From an uncultured Rhodocyclaceae bacterium (GTDB lineage: Bacteria > Pseudomonadota > Gammaproteobacteria > Burkholderiales > Rhodocyclaceae), in assembly GCA_937892345.1 (NCBI GenBank), contig CALAGF010000218.1:1-25051 (forward strand): a stretch of 25,051 nt of DNA, read 5' to 3'. Both the position numbers and the translations under genes were made by a program. Under the pieces are notes generated by a model. That model was not told the DNA's origin, searched no databases, and saw only the letters and a list, made by a program, of their open reading frames with translations. Below, one piece after another: positions 8,704 to 17,112 of this stretch. Each line of letters opens with the position of its first letter. Within the stretch, counting starts at the first letter, position 1.

Positions 8704-9602
8704 CAGGGGCCTTTCGGGCGTTCGCTCCAATGCAGCTTTTGGCGCAGCATGGCGAAATAGCTGTAACCCGGCGGATGCAGGAAACAAATCTTGTATTCGG
8801 AACGACGCAAACGCACGCTATCGCCGGGTTGCAGGTCGAGGGTCACTTGCCCGTCAAAATGGACGCGGGCATCGGGCGCCTGCGTCAGCCGAAGTTCAAT
8901 GTCCGCATCGTCCTTGACGATGATCGGGCGATTGGTCAGTGCGTGCGGGCACAGAGGAACAAGTGCAATGCCGGTAAGCGTTGGATGCAGGATAGGCCCG
9001 CCCGAGGACAAGGAGTACGCGGTGGAGCCGGTCGGCGTGGACACAATCAAGCCGTCCGCACGAAGGTTGTAGATGAACTCGCCATCGATGAACAATTCGA
9101 ACTCAATCATCCGGCCGATCGCCCCTTTGTCGACGACCACGTCGTTGAGCGCCATGTTGCTGTCAACTTCACGGCCATCGCGAATGATTTCTGCTGCCAG
9201 GAGCATCCGGTTTTCCTGCGTGAAACGTCCATCCAGCAGATCGTCCATGCAGGTCAGCATGTCTTCCCGGGCAATATCAGTCATGAACCCGAGCCGCCCC
9301 TGATTAACCCCCGCCAGTGGCACGCAATAACGCGCAAGTCGCCGCGCGGCATTGAGCATGGTACCGTCACCGCCAAGCACGATCGCGAGATCGGCATGCG
9401 CGCCAATATCGTTGAAGCCACAGGTCACCCAGCGCGACAAATCCACCTTGCGCCCGATGTGCTCGGCAGTTTCCCTTTCGATGAACACCGATACGCCACG
9501 CTCATGGAGGTACTCCGCCAGACGTCGCAGGGACTCGGCGATTTCCATGCTGTGGTACTTGCCGACAAGGGCGATGGTTCTCGGATTTCGGAGGCGGTTC
9601 AT
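8703..9602 (-). CDS. nadK: NAD kinase
   Basis: This 299-residue enzyme phosphorylates NAD to NADP using ATP or polyphosphate. It shows GGDGTML at 77-83 with catalytic Asp79, ALNDVVV at 151-157, and the NAD-binding stretch TPTGSTAYSLSSGGP at 189-203. The length is normal for the proteobacterial family. I chose the ATG at 9602. An in-frame GTG at 9620 would add six residues, and neither start has a clear ribosome-binding site. The stop overlaps the recN start by one base, so nadK and recN are co-transcribed. Confidence 0.95.
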   Translation of the reverse strand: MNRLRNPRTIALVGKYHSMEIAESLRRLAEYLHERGVSVFIERETAEHIGRKVDLSRWVTCGFNDIGAHADLAIVLGGDGTMLNAARRLARYCVPLAGVNQGRLGFMTDIAREDMLTCMDDLLDGRFTQENRMLLAAEIIRDGREVDSNMALNDVVVDKGAIGRMIEFELFIDGEFIYNLRADGLIVSTPTGSTAYSLSSGGPILHPTLTGIALVPLCPHALTNRPIIVKDDADIELRLTQAPDARVHFDGQVTLDLQPGDSVRLRRSEYKICFLHPPGYSYFAMLRQKLHWSERPKGP

Positions 9603-9686
9603 GGAGCGCGATTTTGGCACAAATCGGAGATTCGACTAAGCCATCCTGTTACAACACGCGAACGCAATGCGCCCCGAGGCTGCCCT

Positions 9687-9692
9687 TATAAT
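9687..9692 (+). promoter_or_regulatory. Candidate -10 box for the cytochrome c' gene
   Basis: A perfect TATAAT lies 36 bases upstream of the cytochrome start, in the 126-base region divergent from nadK. No good -35 is present at the expected spacing (the bases there are GCAATG). An activator-dependent promoter is therefore possible, but the evidence is only the hexamer. Confidence 0.35.
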
Positions 9693-9728
9693 CGCGCCTC
9701 ATCAATCCAAGACTGCCAGCAGCCCACC

Positions 9729-10187
9729 ATGACCACGATGTTGAAAATCACGCTGTTTGCCCTGTCGACCGTAGCGCTGCTCGCAGGCTGTAATGGCGAA
9801 GTCGAAGATACCCGGCCAGGACAACCCGTAAAAACCCGCCAGATGGCGTTCAAGGAAATTGTCCGCACTTTCGAACCCATGGGCGTGATGCTGCGCAATG
9901 ACCGCTACGAAGCTGACAAATTCACGACCCTGGTCGAGCAACTGATCGCCAAACGCGATGGCCCGTGGTCACACTTTGGCGCGGACACCAACTATCCGCC
10001 GACCAAGGCGACCCCGGCAGTCTGGGCGCAAGCGGAAAAATTCGAGCAACTGCATCAGGCCTTCATCAAGGCAACTGACGAACTTGCGCTTGCCGCCAAG
10101 GCAAGAAAAAAAGAAGCGGTGGAAGCACCGTACAAACGTGCGCACGACACCTGCCACGACTGCCACGAGACCTTCAAGAAACGTTGA
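9729..10187 (+). CDS. Cytochrome c' family protein with lipoprotein signal
   Basis: This 152-residue protein has a hydrophobic N-terminus ending in a lipobox, LLAGC, with Cys21 as the likely lipidated residue. The mature part is mostly helical and ends with a single heme-binding motif CHDCH at 142-146, near the C-terminus as in class II cytochromes c (cytochrome c' or c-556). Such proteins bind heme in a four-helix bundle and act in electron transfer or in binding small gases such as NO. The lipid anchor places it on the periplasmic face of a membrane, whereas most family members are soluble. The ATG at 9729 is the only start consistent with the signal peptide, although the frame is open much further upstream. 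The FAD-dehydrogenase gene starts one base after its stop. Confidence 0.88.
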   Translation: MTTMLKITLFALSTVALLAGCNGEVEDTRPGQPVKTRQMAFKEIVRTFEPMGVMLRNDRYEADKFTTLVEQLIAKRDGPWSHFGADTNYPPTKATPAVWAQAEKFEQLHQAFIKATDELALAAKARKKEAVEAPYKRAHDTCHDCHETFKKR

Positions 10188-10188
10188 C

Positions 10189-11811
10189 ATGCTCCGACTG
10201 ACCGAACTCAAGCTACCGCTGAATCATGCTCCCGAGGCGCTGGCCCCGGCACTTTGCACCCGCCTCGATATCGAACCCGGCGAGTTGATCGGGTTCACGA
10301 TCCACAAGCGCAGTCACGATGCCCGCAAGAAGTCAGCCATCGTCCTGATTTACCAGATCGATTTTCAGCTCGCCAACGAAGCGGCTTACCTGGCACGCCA
10401 GCAAGGTGACAACAAGATCATTCCTTCGCCCGACATGCGCTACAAGTTTGTTGCTCAGGCGCCCGAAGGGCTGACAGAACGTCCGGTGGTGATCGGCACC
10501 GGCCCCTGCGGCCTGATGGCGGGCCTGCTGCTGGCCCAGATGGGCTTCAAGCCGATCATCCTGGAACGCGGCAAGGCCGTACGCGAACGTACCCAGGACA
10601 CTTGGGGCCTGTGGCGCCGGCACACCTTGAATCCCGAATCCAACGTCCAGTTCGGTGAAGGCGGCGCCGGCACCTTCTCTGACGGCAAGCTGTACAGCCA
10701 GATCAAGGATCCGCAATTTCTTGGCCGCAAGGTCATGGAAGAGTTTGTCAAAGCGGGTGCGCCGGAAGAAATTCTCTACGTCAGCAAACCGCATATCGGC
10801 ACCTTCCGCCTGGTCAAGATGGTCGAAAACATGCGTGCCACGATTACTGCGCTGGGCGGCGAAATTCGCTTCGGCAGCAAGGTCGACCGTGTACTCATCG
10901 ACACGCATCAGGTGCAGGGCGTCGAGCTGGCCGGTGGAGAACGGATCGCTTCCCGGCATATTGTGCTGGCAATTGGCCATAGCGCCCGCGATACCTTCCA
11001 GATGCTTTACGACGCCGGGGTGTATATCGAGGCCAAACCATTTGCCATCGGATTCCGCGTGGAACACCCGCAGACCCTGATCGACCGCGCACGTTTCGGT
11101 CTCAACGCCGGTAACGAAGTGCTTGGTGCGGCGGATTACAAATTGGTCCATCACTGCAAGAATGGTCGGGCGGCCTACAGCTTCTGCATGTGTCCGGGCG
11201 GACAGGTTGTTGCGGCCACCTCCGAAGCCGGCCGCGTGGTAACCAATGGCATGAGCCAGTATTCGCGTGCAGAACGCAATGCCAACTCGGCACTGGTGGT
11301 GAATGTCGATCCCGAAGATTTCCCCGAGGACTTCCGCAAGAACCCGCTGGCCGGCATCGATTTTCAGCGCCATTGGGAGTCGCAGGCCTTTGTCGCCGGC
11401 GGCAGCGATTACTGCGCGCCCGCCCAGAAAGTCGGAGATTTTATTGCAGGGAGGCCGTCGACCGTACTCGGCAGTGTCCAACCCTCCTATCAGCCCGGCG
11501 TACGCATGACCGACCTGTCGAGCTGCGCGCCGGATTACGTGATTGAAGCGCTGCGCGAGGCGATTCCCGCCTTCGACAAGCAAATTCAGGGATTCGGTTT
11601 GGCCGATGCGCTGCTGACCGGGGTCGAAACCCGCACCTCCTCACCCATCCGCATCAAACGCGGCGACGACTTGCAAAGCCTGAACACACGCGGTTTGTAT
11701 CCCGCCGGCGAGGGCGCAGGCTACGCCGGCGGCATCCTGTCGGCGGGTGTGGATGGCATCAAGGTTGCGGAAGCCGTGGCACGCGCAATACTGCAGGATC
11801 AAAAAGCGTAA
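10189..11811 (+). CDS. FAD-dependent dehydrogenase (COG2509-type)
   Basis: This protein of 540 residues has a small N-terminal domain (about 1-95) followed by an FAD-binding Rossmann motif GTGPCGLMAG at 103-112, with the acidic ribose-binding residue in ILERG. FGEGGAGTFSDGKL at 155-168 and a C-terminal GEGAGYAGGILSAGVDG complete the flavin site, as expected for the large group of uncharacterised 'NAD(FAD)-utilising' dehydrogenases. There is no signal peptide, so it is cytoplasmic. The substrate is unknown. The start is one base after the cytochrome stop (TGA, C, ATG), so translation is probably coupled, although the cytochrome is exported. The last 13 bases overlap the 3' end of the convergent barrel gene. 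Confidence 0.85.
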   Translation: MLRLTELKLPLNHAPEALAPALCTRLDIEPGELIGFTIHKRSHDARKKSAIVLIYQIDFQLANEAAYLARQQGDNKIIPSPDMRYKFVAQAPEGLTERPVVIGTGPCGLMAGLLLAQMGFKPIILERGKAVRERTQDTWGLWRRHTLNPESNVQFGEGGAGTFSDGKLYSQIKDPQFLGRKVMEEFVKAGAPEEILYVSKPHIGTFRLVKMVENMRATITALGGEIRFGSKVDRVLIDTHQVQGVELAGGERIASRHIVLAIGHSARDTFQMLYDAGVYIEAKPFAIGFRVEHPQTLIDRARFGLNAGNEVLGAADYKLVHHCKNGRAAYSFCMCPGGQVVAATSEAGRVVTNGMSQYSRAERNANSALVVNVDPEDFPEDFRKNPLAGIDFQRHWESQAFVAGGSDYCAPAQKVGDFIAGRPSTVLGSVQPSYQPGVRMTDLSSCAPDYVIEALREAIPAFDKQIQGFGLADALLTGVETRTSSPIRIKRGDDLQSLNTRGLYPAGEGAGYAGGILSAGVDGIKVAEAVARAILQDQKA

Positions 11812-12728
11812 CGTGCCTGCACCCAGAGCCGGCCGCCTTCCGCCCGGTTTTTGGCCGAGGACTCCTGCTGATACTTGGCCACAATACCCATCCGTGGTCC
11901 CATCGACCAAGCAAGGTAGGGACCCAGGGCGTTGACCGAGGCGCGGTTGCCATCTCCTGCAACTGACAAACCCGCCTGCCGGTCATCGCTCAACTGGCGA
12001 TACACATAGCCGTTGACGCCTGCCGACCAGCCGCCGCCCAAGCGGTAACCGCCGCTGAACTCCAGGCTGAGTTCATCGCCGGAACGATAATCTGTCGCTG
12101 CATTGCGGCCATTGACCCCGTAGCGGATACGCGCCGAGGCTTCCCAAGACTGCGGCATCCAGCTCAGGCCATAAATCAGGGCCGCTTGCCAGTAATTGCG
12201 ACCGGTATTGAGATTGCGTGCCACATCGTAAGCACCGCTTGGCATGACAAGCTCGAAGCCAGCCATCTGATGCAGGCTTGGGGAATGCCAGCCCAACAAC
12301 AGCGGCGCCACGCTGATATCCCCCACACCGCTTGCAGAGCCGCTCTTGTCCAGCGGTGACAAAGGTGCTGGACGGGCAATCGCCAGATCAAGCGTCAGCG
12401 ATGGCAAAGGCAGTACGACACGCGACTCAAGCTGAGCACCGGCAATCCGTATCCCTGACCAGACGTGCGAATAGCGCAGTGCCAGCACATCCGCGCGCAT
12501 GCCGAAGCGGGCGAAACGCGCGTTGTCACTGCCACCGCCATCGGCTGCCCGCTCGGCGGCATAGTGCTGGTAATACAACAGCACATGCTGCCCTTCAGGC
12601 AGCATCAGGCCGCTGTAATTGGTCTCCACCCCAACTGGATAGCTACTGCCGCCCCCCTCGGTCGCCATCGCGTGATGCACCGCGAAACACAGCGCGACAC
12701 TCAGGGCGCTTAGCCGAAATACCTTCAT
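11799..12728 (-). CDS. Putative outer-membrane beta-barrel protein (Phenol_MetA_deg/SphA-like)
   Basis: This 309-residue protein has a signal peptide (MKVFRLSALSVALCFAVHHA, cut after Ala22) and then alternating polar and hydrophobic strands rich in glycine and aromatics. It ends YAF, the C-terminal aromatic expected of an outer-membrane barrel. The pattern, including YPVGVETNYSGLMLPEGQHVL at the mature start (residues 30-50) and GVGDISVAPLLLGWH in the middle, matches the family named after the meta-pathway phenol degradation gene, whose members are thought to import hydrophobic compounds. The actual substrate is unknown. An excellent ribosome-binding site (GGAGAGA) precedes the ATG at 12728. 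The gene is alone on its transcript and overlaps the end of the dehydrogenase gene by 13 bases. Confidence 0.8.
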   Translation of the reverse strand: MKVFRLSALSVALCFAVHHAMATEGGGSSYPVGVETNYSGLMLPEGQHVLLYYQHYAAERAADGGGSDNARFARFGMRADVLALRYSHVWSGIRIAGAQLESRVVLPLPSLTLDLAIARPAPLSPLDKSGSASGVGDISVAPLLLGWHSPSLHQMAGFELVMPSGAYDVARNLNTGRNYWQAALIYGLSWMPQSWEASARIRYGVNGRNAATDYRSGDELSLEFSGGYRLGGGWSAGVNGYVYRQLSDDRQAGLSVAGDGNRASVNALGPYLAWSMGPRMGIVAKYQQESSAKNRAEGGRLWVQARYAF

Positions 12729-12829
12729 GTTCTCTCCTGATTACCCGGATATCGGAATGCGAATTTAGGGGATCGCGTTACGGTCGACGAGCGGAAATAT
12801 CAAAAAACCGCCCCGAGCCTTTTCCTGAA

Positions 12830-14050
12830 TCAGGCGAACTGTCCGGCTACCCAACCGGACGACCATGCCCACTGGAAGTTGTAGCCGCCCAGCCAGCCGG
12901 TCACATCGACCACCTCGCCAATAAAGAACAAACCGGGGACAGTCCGCGCGGCCATCGTTTTGGAAGACAGCGCTTCGGTCGACACGCCGCCCAGGGTCAC
13001 TTCCGCCTTGGCAAAACCGAGCGTGCCAGCCGGCATCAGCTGCCAAGCATTCAAGGCCTTGGCAATCTCCCCCAGTTCGCGCTTGCCGAGTTCGCCTATC
13101 GGCCGGGTCAGCATTTTTTCATTGCCTTGCAAGGCCAGCCACTCATGAGCAAAACGACGCGGCAAATATTCAGCCAGCAGATTCTGCAAATGCATGCGTC
13201 CCTGGCGGTGCGATGCCAGCCATTCGCCGGCGTCGATACCGGGCATCAGGTCAATGCTCAGCGGCTGGCGTTTTCCCCCGGTGTATTCCTGCATCTGCCA
13301 GTAGCTGGAAATTTGCAGGATGGCGGGCCCTGAAAGACCGCGATGAGTAATCAGAACGTTTTCACGAAACCTGGCAGCGCCAAATACGGCTTGCGCATCC
13401 AGCGTGGCGCCGGCCAGTGGCTTGATCGGCTCAAGCACCTCCGGTGCCAGCGCCAGCGGCACCAGTGCGGGTCGCGGCGGGATCACAGGCAGACCAAATT
13501 GCTCGGCCAGACGATAACCGAAGGGTGAAGCACCAATTTTTGGAATCGCCAGCCCACCGGTCGCGACCACCAGCGACTCGGCGGAAAAATGGCCTCGATC
13601 GGTGTGGACCGTAAACCGCGACTTGCCATCCGCCATGCCTGACGCCGCTGCAACCGCTTGCACCGCGCATGGGTACAGCGATTGCACCCCGGCCTCGTCG
13701 CAGGCATCACGCAACATGTCAACGATCTCGGTGGCCGACTCGTTGCAAAACAACTGTCCGTGATCGCGCTCGTGATACGCAATGCGCCGCTTTTCCAGCA
13801 TGGCGATGAAATCGTATTGCGTGAAACGAGTCAGCGCTGACCGGCAAAAATGGGGATTGGCAGACAGGTAATTGGCAGCACTGACTTCTCGGTTGGTGAA
13901 ATTGCAGCGCCCGCCGCCGGAAATTCGAATGCGCTCACCCAACTGCTCGGCATGATCCAGCAAGAGCACACGCCTGCCGCGCAACCCGGCCTGAGCTGCG
14001 CACATCATGCCGGCAGCCCCGGCCCCGATGATGATTACGTCAACATGCAT
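12830..14050 (-). CDS. BaiN/HI0933 (YhiN) family FAD/NAD(P)-binding oxidoreductase
   Basis: This 406-residue flavoprotein starts directly with the FAD-binding motif VIIIGAGAAGMM (GAGAAG at 9-14). The family hallmark SGGGRCNFTN is at 44-53, and a C-terminal flavin segment contains GEVVDVTGWLGGYNFQWAW. This is the HI0933-like family, annotated as BaiN or aminoacetone oxidase-type proteins. Their physiological reaction is not settled, so I name only the family. It is cytoplasmic with no export signal. Upstream is a 166-base region divergent from the chemoreceptor gene. It ends 101 bases before the barrel gene, with no convincing terminator between. Confidence 0.9.
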   Translation of the reverse strand: MHVDVIIIGAGAAGMMCAAQAGLRGRRVLLLDHAEQLGERIRISGGGRCNFTNREVSAANYLSANPHFCRSALTRFTQYDFIAMLEKRRIAYHERDHGQLFCNESATEIVDMLRDACDEAGVQSLYPCAVQAVAAASGMADGKSRFTVHTDRGHFSAESLVVATGGLAIPKIGASPFGYRLAEQFGLPVIPPRPALVPLALAPEVLEPIKPLAGATLDAQAVFGAARFRENVLITHRGLSGPAILQISSYWQMQEYTGGKRQPLSIDLMPGIDAGEWLASHRQGRMHLQNLLAEYLPRRFAHEWLALQGNEKMLTRPIGELGKRELGEIAKALNAWQLMPAGTLGFAKAEVTLGGVSTEALSSKTMAARTVPGLFFIGEVVDVTGWLGGYNFQWAWSSGWVAGQFA

Positions 14051-14216
14051 TCGATTTCATCCGGCAAGGGGTTTGATGGAAACAGGCGGCGCATTCTAGC
14101 ACCGCACGAGCGCCCGACTTTTTATCGCCTCGCCCCGCCTTGGTCAAAACGGCGAAACAATGTCACGGCATGATTCTCGCTATTGCCACTCGACACCACG
14201 CCACCAGGAAGCCCAG

Positions 14217-15308
14217 ATGTTCGGCCACGCAAGAAAAATTGCAGCACGCGATCAGGAGATCAACGCCCTGAAAGCCTTGATCAACGACCAAGAAGCAGAA
14301 TTGCGCCGCATGCAGGAAATGCTTGAGGGGCAAAGGCAAAGCCTTGACGAAACGCACCGTACAAGTGCGTTTACCAAGGAAATGCACCAGAACATTCTAA
14401 TATTCTCGGACTCCATGCAAATGGTGCAGCACTCCCTCTCCAAGCTCGCCTTATCGATGAAAGAGGAACGCAACGTTTCCAGCGAGGCGGCGCATTCCGT
14501 AGCCCGCAGCGTTGATGCGGTAGCGCGACTTGATGCCAGCCTGAAGTTGCTTGCCGACAAAAGCCATCAAACCACCTCGGCTGTCGTCACACTCAGTGAG
14601 CGCACCACTGAAATTGGCAGCTTCCTGCAGTTGATTCGTGACATTGCCGACCAAACCAACCTGCTGGCACTCAATGCGGCAATCGAGGCTGCAAGAGCCG
14701 GTGAAGCGGGCCGGGGCTTTGCCGTCGTTGCCGATGAAGTGCGAAAGCTGGCCGAGCGCACCAGCCAGGCCACATCCAAAATTGCCAGTCTCGTCACCGG
14801 GGTTCATCAGGAAACCGAACGCGTGAAGTTGCAACTGGATATCAGCCCGGAACAAACGGCATCTTTTGAGCGAGACAGCGAGCAGGCCCGCAGCAATATC
14901 AGCTCTCTGAAACAAATCTCCGACACCTTGAGCGAAACGGTGACGGGCGTTGCCTTGGGCAGTTTTGCCGAAACGGCGAAAGTTGATCACCTGGTATTCA
15001 AAATGGAGATCTACAAGGTCTTGATGGGTCTGAGCAACAAGGTTGAGAGCGATTTTGTCAGTCACCAGCAGTGTCGCCTCGGCCAGTGGTATTACGAGGG
15101 CGACGGCGCGGAAAGTTTTTCCAGCCTGCCCGGCTACAAGGAACTCGAACCCCAGCACATCGCCGTACATATCAATGGTGTCGAAGCGGTCCGTGCCCAC
15201 CTGCGCGGCACACCGGAGGCAGCAGCCAAGGCGCTCGGCAGCATGGAACATGCAAGCCTGAAAGTCATCGACTGCCTTGAGCGGATGGCCGGCGCACACA
15301 GAATCTGA
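14217..15308 (+). CDS. Soluble methyl-accepting chemotaxis protein with C-terminal CZB zinc-binding domain
   Basis: This 363-residue chemoreceptor has no transmembrane segment or HAMP domain. Residues 10-50 look like a charged coiled coil. The signalling domain contains the conserved hairpin tip DIADQTNLLALNAAIEAARA (142-161), then GEAGRGFAVVADEVRKLAERT, which contacts CheA and CheW. The C-terminal CZB domain has the pattern His258 (VDHLVFK), Cys286 in CRLGQWYYEGDG, and His314 and His318 (HIAVH), the 3His/1Cys zinc site known from DgcZ and TlpD. Such receptors sense cytoplasmic zinc or oxidants such as hypochlorite; the ligand here is inferred. I chose the ATG at 14217 because AGGAAG precedes it; an ATG at 14160 would add 19 residues without a good site. 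No che genes are nearby. Confidence 0.92.
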   Translation: MFGHARKIAARDQEINALKALINDQEAELRRMQEMLEGQRQSLDETHRTSAFTKEMHQNILIFSDSMQMVQHSLSKLALSMKEERNVSSEAAHSVARSVDAVARLDASLKLLADKSHQTTSAVVTLSERTTEIGSFLQLIRDIADQTNLLALNAAIEAARAGEAGRGFAVVADEVRKLAERTSQATSKIASLVTGVHQETERVKLQLDISPEQTASFERDSEQARSNISSLKQISDTLSETVTGVALGSFAETAKVDHLVFKMEIYKVLMGLSNKVESDFVSHQQCRLGQWYYEGDGAESFSSLPGYKELEPQHIAVHINGVEAVRAHLRGTPEAAAKALGSMEHASLKVIDCLERMAGAHRI

Positions 15309-15334
15309 ACGCCACCCAATGCATTACCAGTTGG

Positions 15335-15360
15335 CAAGGCCGGCCTAACATCCGGCCTTG
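15335..15360. terminator. Probable shared terminator hairpin between convergent genes
   Basis: CAAGGCCGG at 15335-15343 pairs perfectly with 15352-15360 around an 8-base loop, and the stem can be extended outward with one bulge. It sits in the 59-base gap between the chemoreceptor stop and the FliD-like stop, where a terminator for both is expected. The T-run is short or absent (four A's follow on the plus strand), so efficiency is uncertain. Confidence 0.5.
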
Positions 15361-15367
15361 GCCAAAA

Positions 15368-16249
15368 TCAGGATTTCGTTCCCTGCATCGCCCGGTAACT
15401 TGCCAGCGCCTGTGCCAGCGCACCTTCCGGACGCGCGGCATCCCCCGTCCCGAACTCTGCCTGCAGGTCGCTACGATTGCTGCCAATGTAATCAATCGCC
15501 CGGCTCAGGTTGTCGAGACGATTGGGAATGAAATTGTTGGCGGAATTCAAGAGTTCGGCTGATTTTGCAAAATGGGTACCGAAAGCTTCAATAGTCCGGA
15601 TGACTGCATCCTTGTGATCCGCGAGTGCCGCATCCAGCTTGGCGCTGTCCAGCGTAGCCACATTGGTCTGCGGATCGATGCTCACGCCCAGGGCCGTCAT
15701 GCCTCGAATGCGGTCAACGGCACCGGTGAAGGGGTTTTCGATACTCTGTTCCAGCTCCCATTGCGCCACCGAGGCCGCCTGTGTGCCATTGAGCAAACCG
15801 CCCTTGGCAAGTGCTTCATCGAAACGGTCTATCCACTGATTGTAGGTATCGACAAAGCCAGCCAGTTTTGTACGGATGTCGGTGTCGCTCGCGCCGGCAT
15901 CCACCACGGCCAGCGATTGCCCGGCGGACTGCATCTGGCTCACCCAAGCCTGCATATCCGTCATTTCCGAGAACTCACCCTGATAGCTGACCTCCCGCTG
16001 GTTGATATCGGTCATCATGCGAAACGCCGACTCGGGATCGAAAAGCGAAAGCTTGCGACCCGACGCGGACAAACTGCCATCCGGCAAGCCGCTCGCCGAA
16101 CCCGGTGAATTTGTTGCAGCACCTGGCATCACGGCATTCAGGATATCGAGAAAACCAGCACCGGATGAGCTTGATGAACCGGTTAACGCAGAGGTACTGC
16201 TGCCTTGAAAAAGGGACAGTAGCAAGCTGATCTGATTTATACCTGACAT
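15368..16249 (-). CDS. Stand-alone FliD C-terminal-domain-like protein
   Basis: This 293-residue protein of uncertain role starts at the ATG at 16249, which has a strong GGAGG 5 bases upstream. A longer frame to 16369 lacks such a site. The N-terminus has a short hydrophobic patch and a serine/glycine-rich linker (about 16-60). The rest resembles the C-terminal domain of the flagellar filament cap FliD: FVDTYNQWIDRFDEAL (132-147), an ENPFTGAVDRIRGMTALGVS region (171-190), then ATLDSAKLDAALADHKDAVI (198-217). The FliD N-terminal domain and most of the variable middle are absent; full FliD proteins are usually longer than 400 residues. No flagellar genes adjoin it. It may be a cap variant, a secreted FliD paralogue or a remnant under selection. 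Confidence 0.6.
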   Translation of the reverse strand: MSGINQISLLLSLFQGSSTSALTGSSSSSGAGFLDILNAVMPGAATNSPGSASGLPDGSLSASGRKLSLFDPESAFRMMTDINQREVSYQGEFSEMTDMQAWVSQMQSAGQSLAVVDAGASDTDIRTKLAGFVDTYNQWIDRFDEALAKGGLLNGTQAASVAQWELEQSIENPFTGAVDRIRGMTALGVSIDPQTNVATLDSAKLDAALADHKDAVIRTIEAFGTHFAKSAELLNSANNFIPNRLDNLSRAIDYIGSNRSDLQAEFGTGDAARPEGALAQALASYRAMQGTKS

Positions 16250-16389
16250 GATGCCTCCACCGAAATTTGACTCAAGCGAATACAGAAAAGCATCATTCGC
16301 GCCAGCAATTGATCGCCCCGAAACCCTTGCTACACCGCAGTTATCGCACGATGCGGCAATTTCTCCCAAGCCATTGCCGGCACTTCAGC

Positions 16390-16403
16390 GGCAAGGTCTT
16401 GCC
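16390..16403. repeat. Short inverted repeat downstream of yceH
   Basis: GGCAAG and CTTGCC are separated by GT, and a near copy, TTGCCAAGTCTTGCC, follows at 16409-16423. They lie within the 181-base gap between yceH and the FliD-like gene. They could fold as a weak terminator for yceH or act as a protein-binding site. There is no T-run, so I only record the repeats. Confidence 0.3.
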
Positions 16404-16430
16404 GGGAGTTGCCAAGTCTTGCCATCCACA

Positions 16431-17081
16431 TCACTCGCCCCGGCGCTCGGCCAGCAATTGCGCAACGGTTTCCCGCAAGCTGGCAAGGTCTGCTTCGAGT
16501 TGATCGACCCTGAGATGCAAGGCTGCCATCTCGGCCGATGCGCTGGTCACGGGACGTGACGGACTGGCTTCGATCTCGGGCTCCCCGCCCAAGAGATGCA
16601 TCCAGCGATTTTCACGAGCGCCTGGCAAACGGGGAAGCTCAACCACCAGCGCCCCCTGCGGTCGACCGGCCAATTCCTCGAGAAATGCCTCAACAGACGA
16701 AATATCGGCAAACCTGTGCAGGCGCTCACAATTCAGTCGCAGTTCGCCAGCGGTTTGCGGGCCGCGCAACATCAGCACGGTCAACAACGCAGCAGCCTGC
16801 GTCGGCACCCCCAGCGTCTTTTCAAATGCGTGGGCAAACCGCGTTACCCGACTCCCGCTGACCTCGCTGACAAATCCATGCGCCTTGAGACTTTCCAGTG
16901 CCAGTAAAAGGTCTGCCTCGCTGGCCTCCATCACCGGGTTGCGACTGGTTTTCTGGTTGCAACCGGCAGCCAGCGTATTGAGCGACAGCGGATAGGTATC
17001 GGGTACCGTGCGCTGTTTTTCCACCAGTGTCGCAAGCACGCGAATCGCCAGCGGGGCAAGGACAGGACGTTGTTCGGACAT
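16431..17081 (-). CDS. YceH family protein (UPF0502, DUF480)
   Basis: This 216-residue protein has the conserved N-terminal winged-helix signature EKQRTVPDTYPLSLN (21-35), then CNQKTSRNPV (41-50), and a second winged-helix half containing LMLRGPQTAGELR (103-115) and RENRWMHLLGG. The C-terminus (about 180-212) is a predicted coiled coil. YceH is widespread in proteobacteria, but its molecular role is not established. The ATG at 17081 has AGGAAA upstream. It lies 31 bases after the exonuclease stop and is probably the last gene of the esterase-exonuclease-yceH unit. Confidence 0.92.
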   Translation of the reverse strand: MSEQRPVLAPLAIRVLATLVEKQRTVPDTYPLSLNTLAAGCNQKTSRNPVMEASEADLLLALESLKAHGFVSEVSGSRVTRFAHAFEKTLGVPTQAAALLTVLMLRGPQTAGELRLNCERLHRFADISSVEAFLEELAGRPQGALVVELPRLPGARENRWMHLLGGEPEIEASPSRPVTSASAEMAALHLRVDQLEADLASLRETVAQLLAERRGE

Positions 17082-17112
17082 TTCAGCAGTTTCCTTTACG
17101 AAGCAGAGGTAT

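Noticed and set aside
8730..9728. Open frame upstream of, and continuous with, the cytochrome c' gene
   Set aside because: It is antisense to nadK. The real start is the ATG at 9729, which begins a lipoprotein signal peptide.
10333..11583. A 416-codon open frame on the minus strand inside the FAD-dehydrogenase gene
   Set aside because: It lies wholly opposite a gene with clear flavin motifs, and its product shows no recognisable domain. High GC makes long antisense frames common.
12780..12835. Possible terminator for the BaiN-family gene (T-run and a CCTGA/TCAGG dyad)
   Set aside because: The dyad overlaps the stop codon and is not followed directly by the T-run; no convincing stem precedes the T's.
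14451..15299. A 282-codon minus-strand frame opposite the chemoreceptor
   Set aside because: It mirrors the conserved signalling domain on the other strand and has no ribosome-binding site or motif of its own.
16330..16370. Possible sigma-28 flagellar promoter for the FliD-like gene (a GCGATAA-like -10 on the minus strand)
   Set aside because: The -10 matches only partly and no TAAA-type -35 is found at the right spacing.
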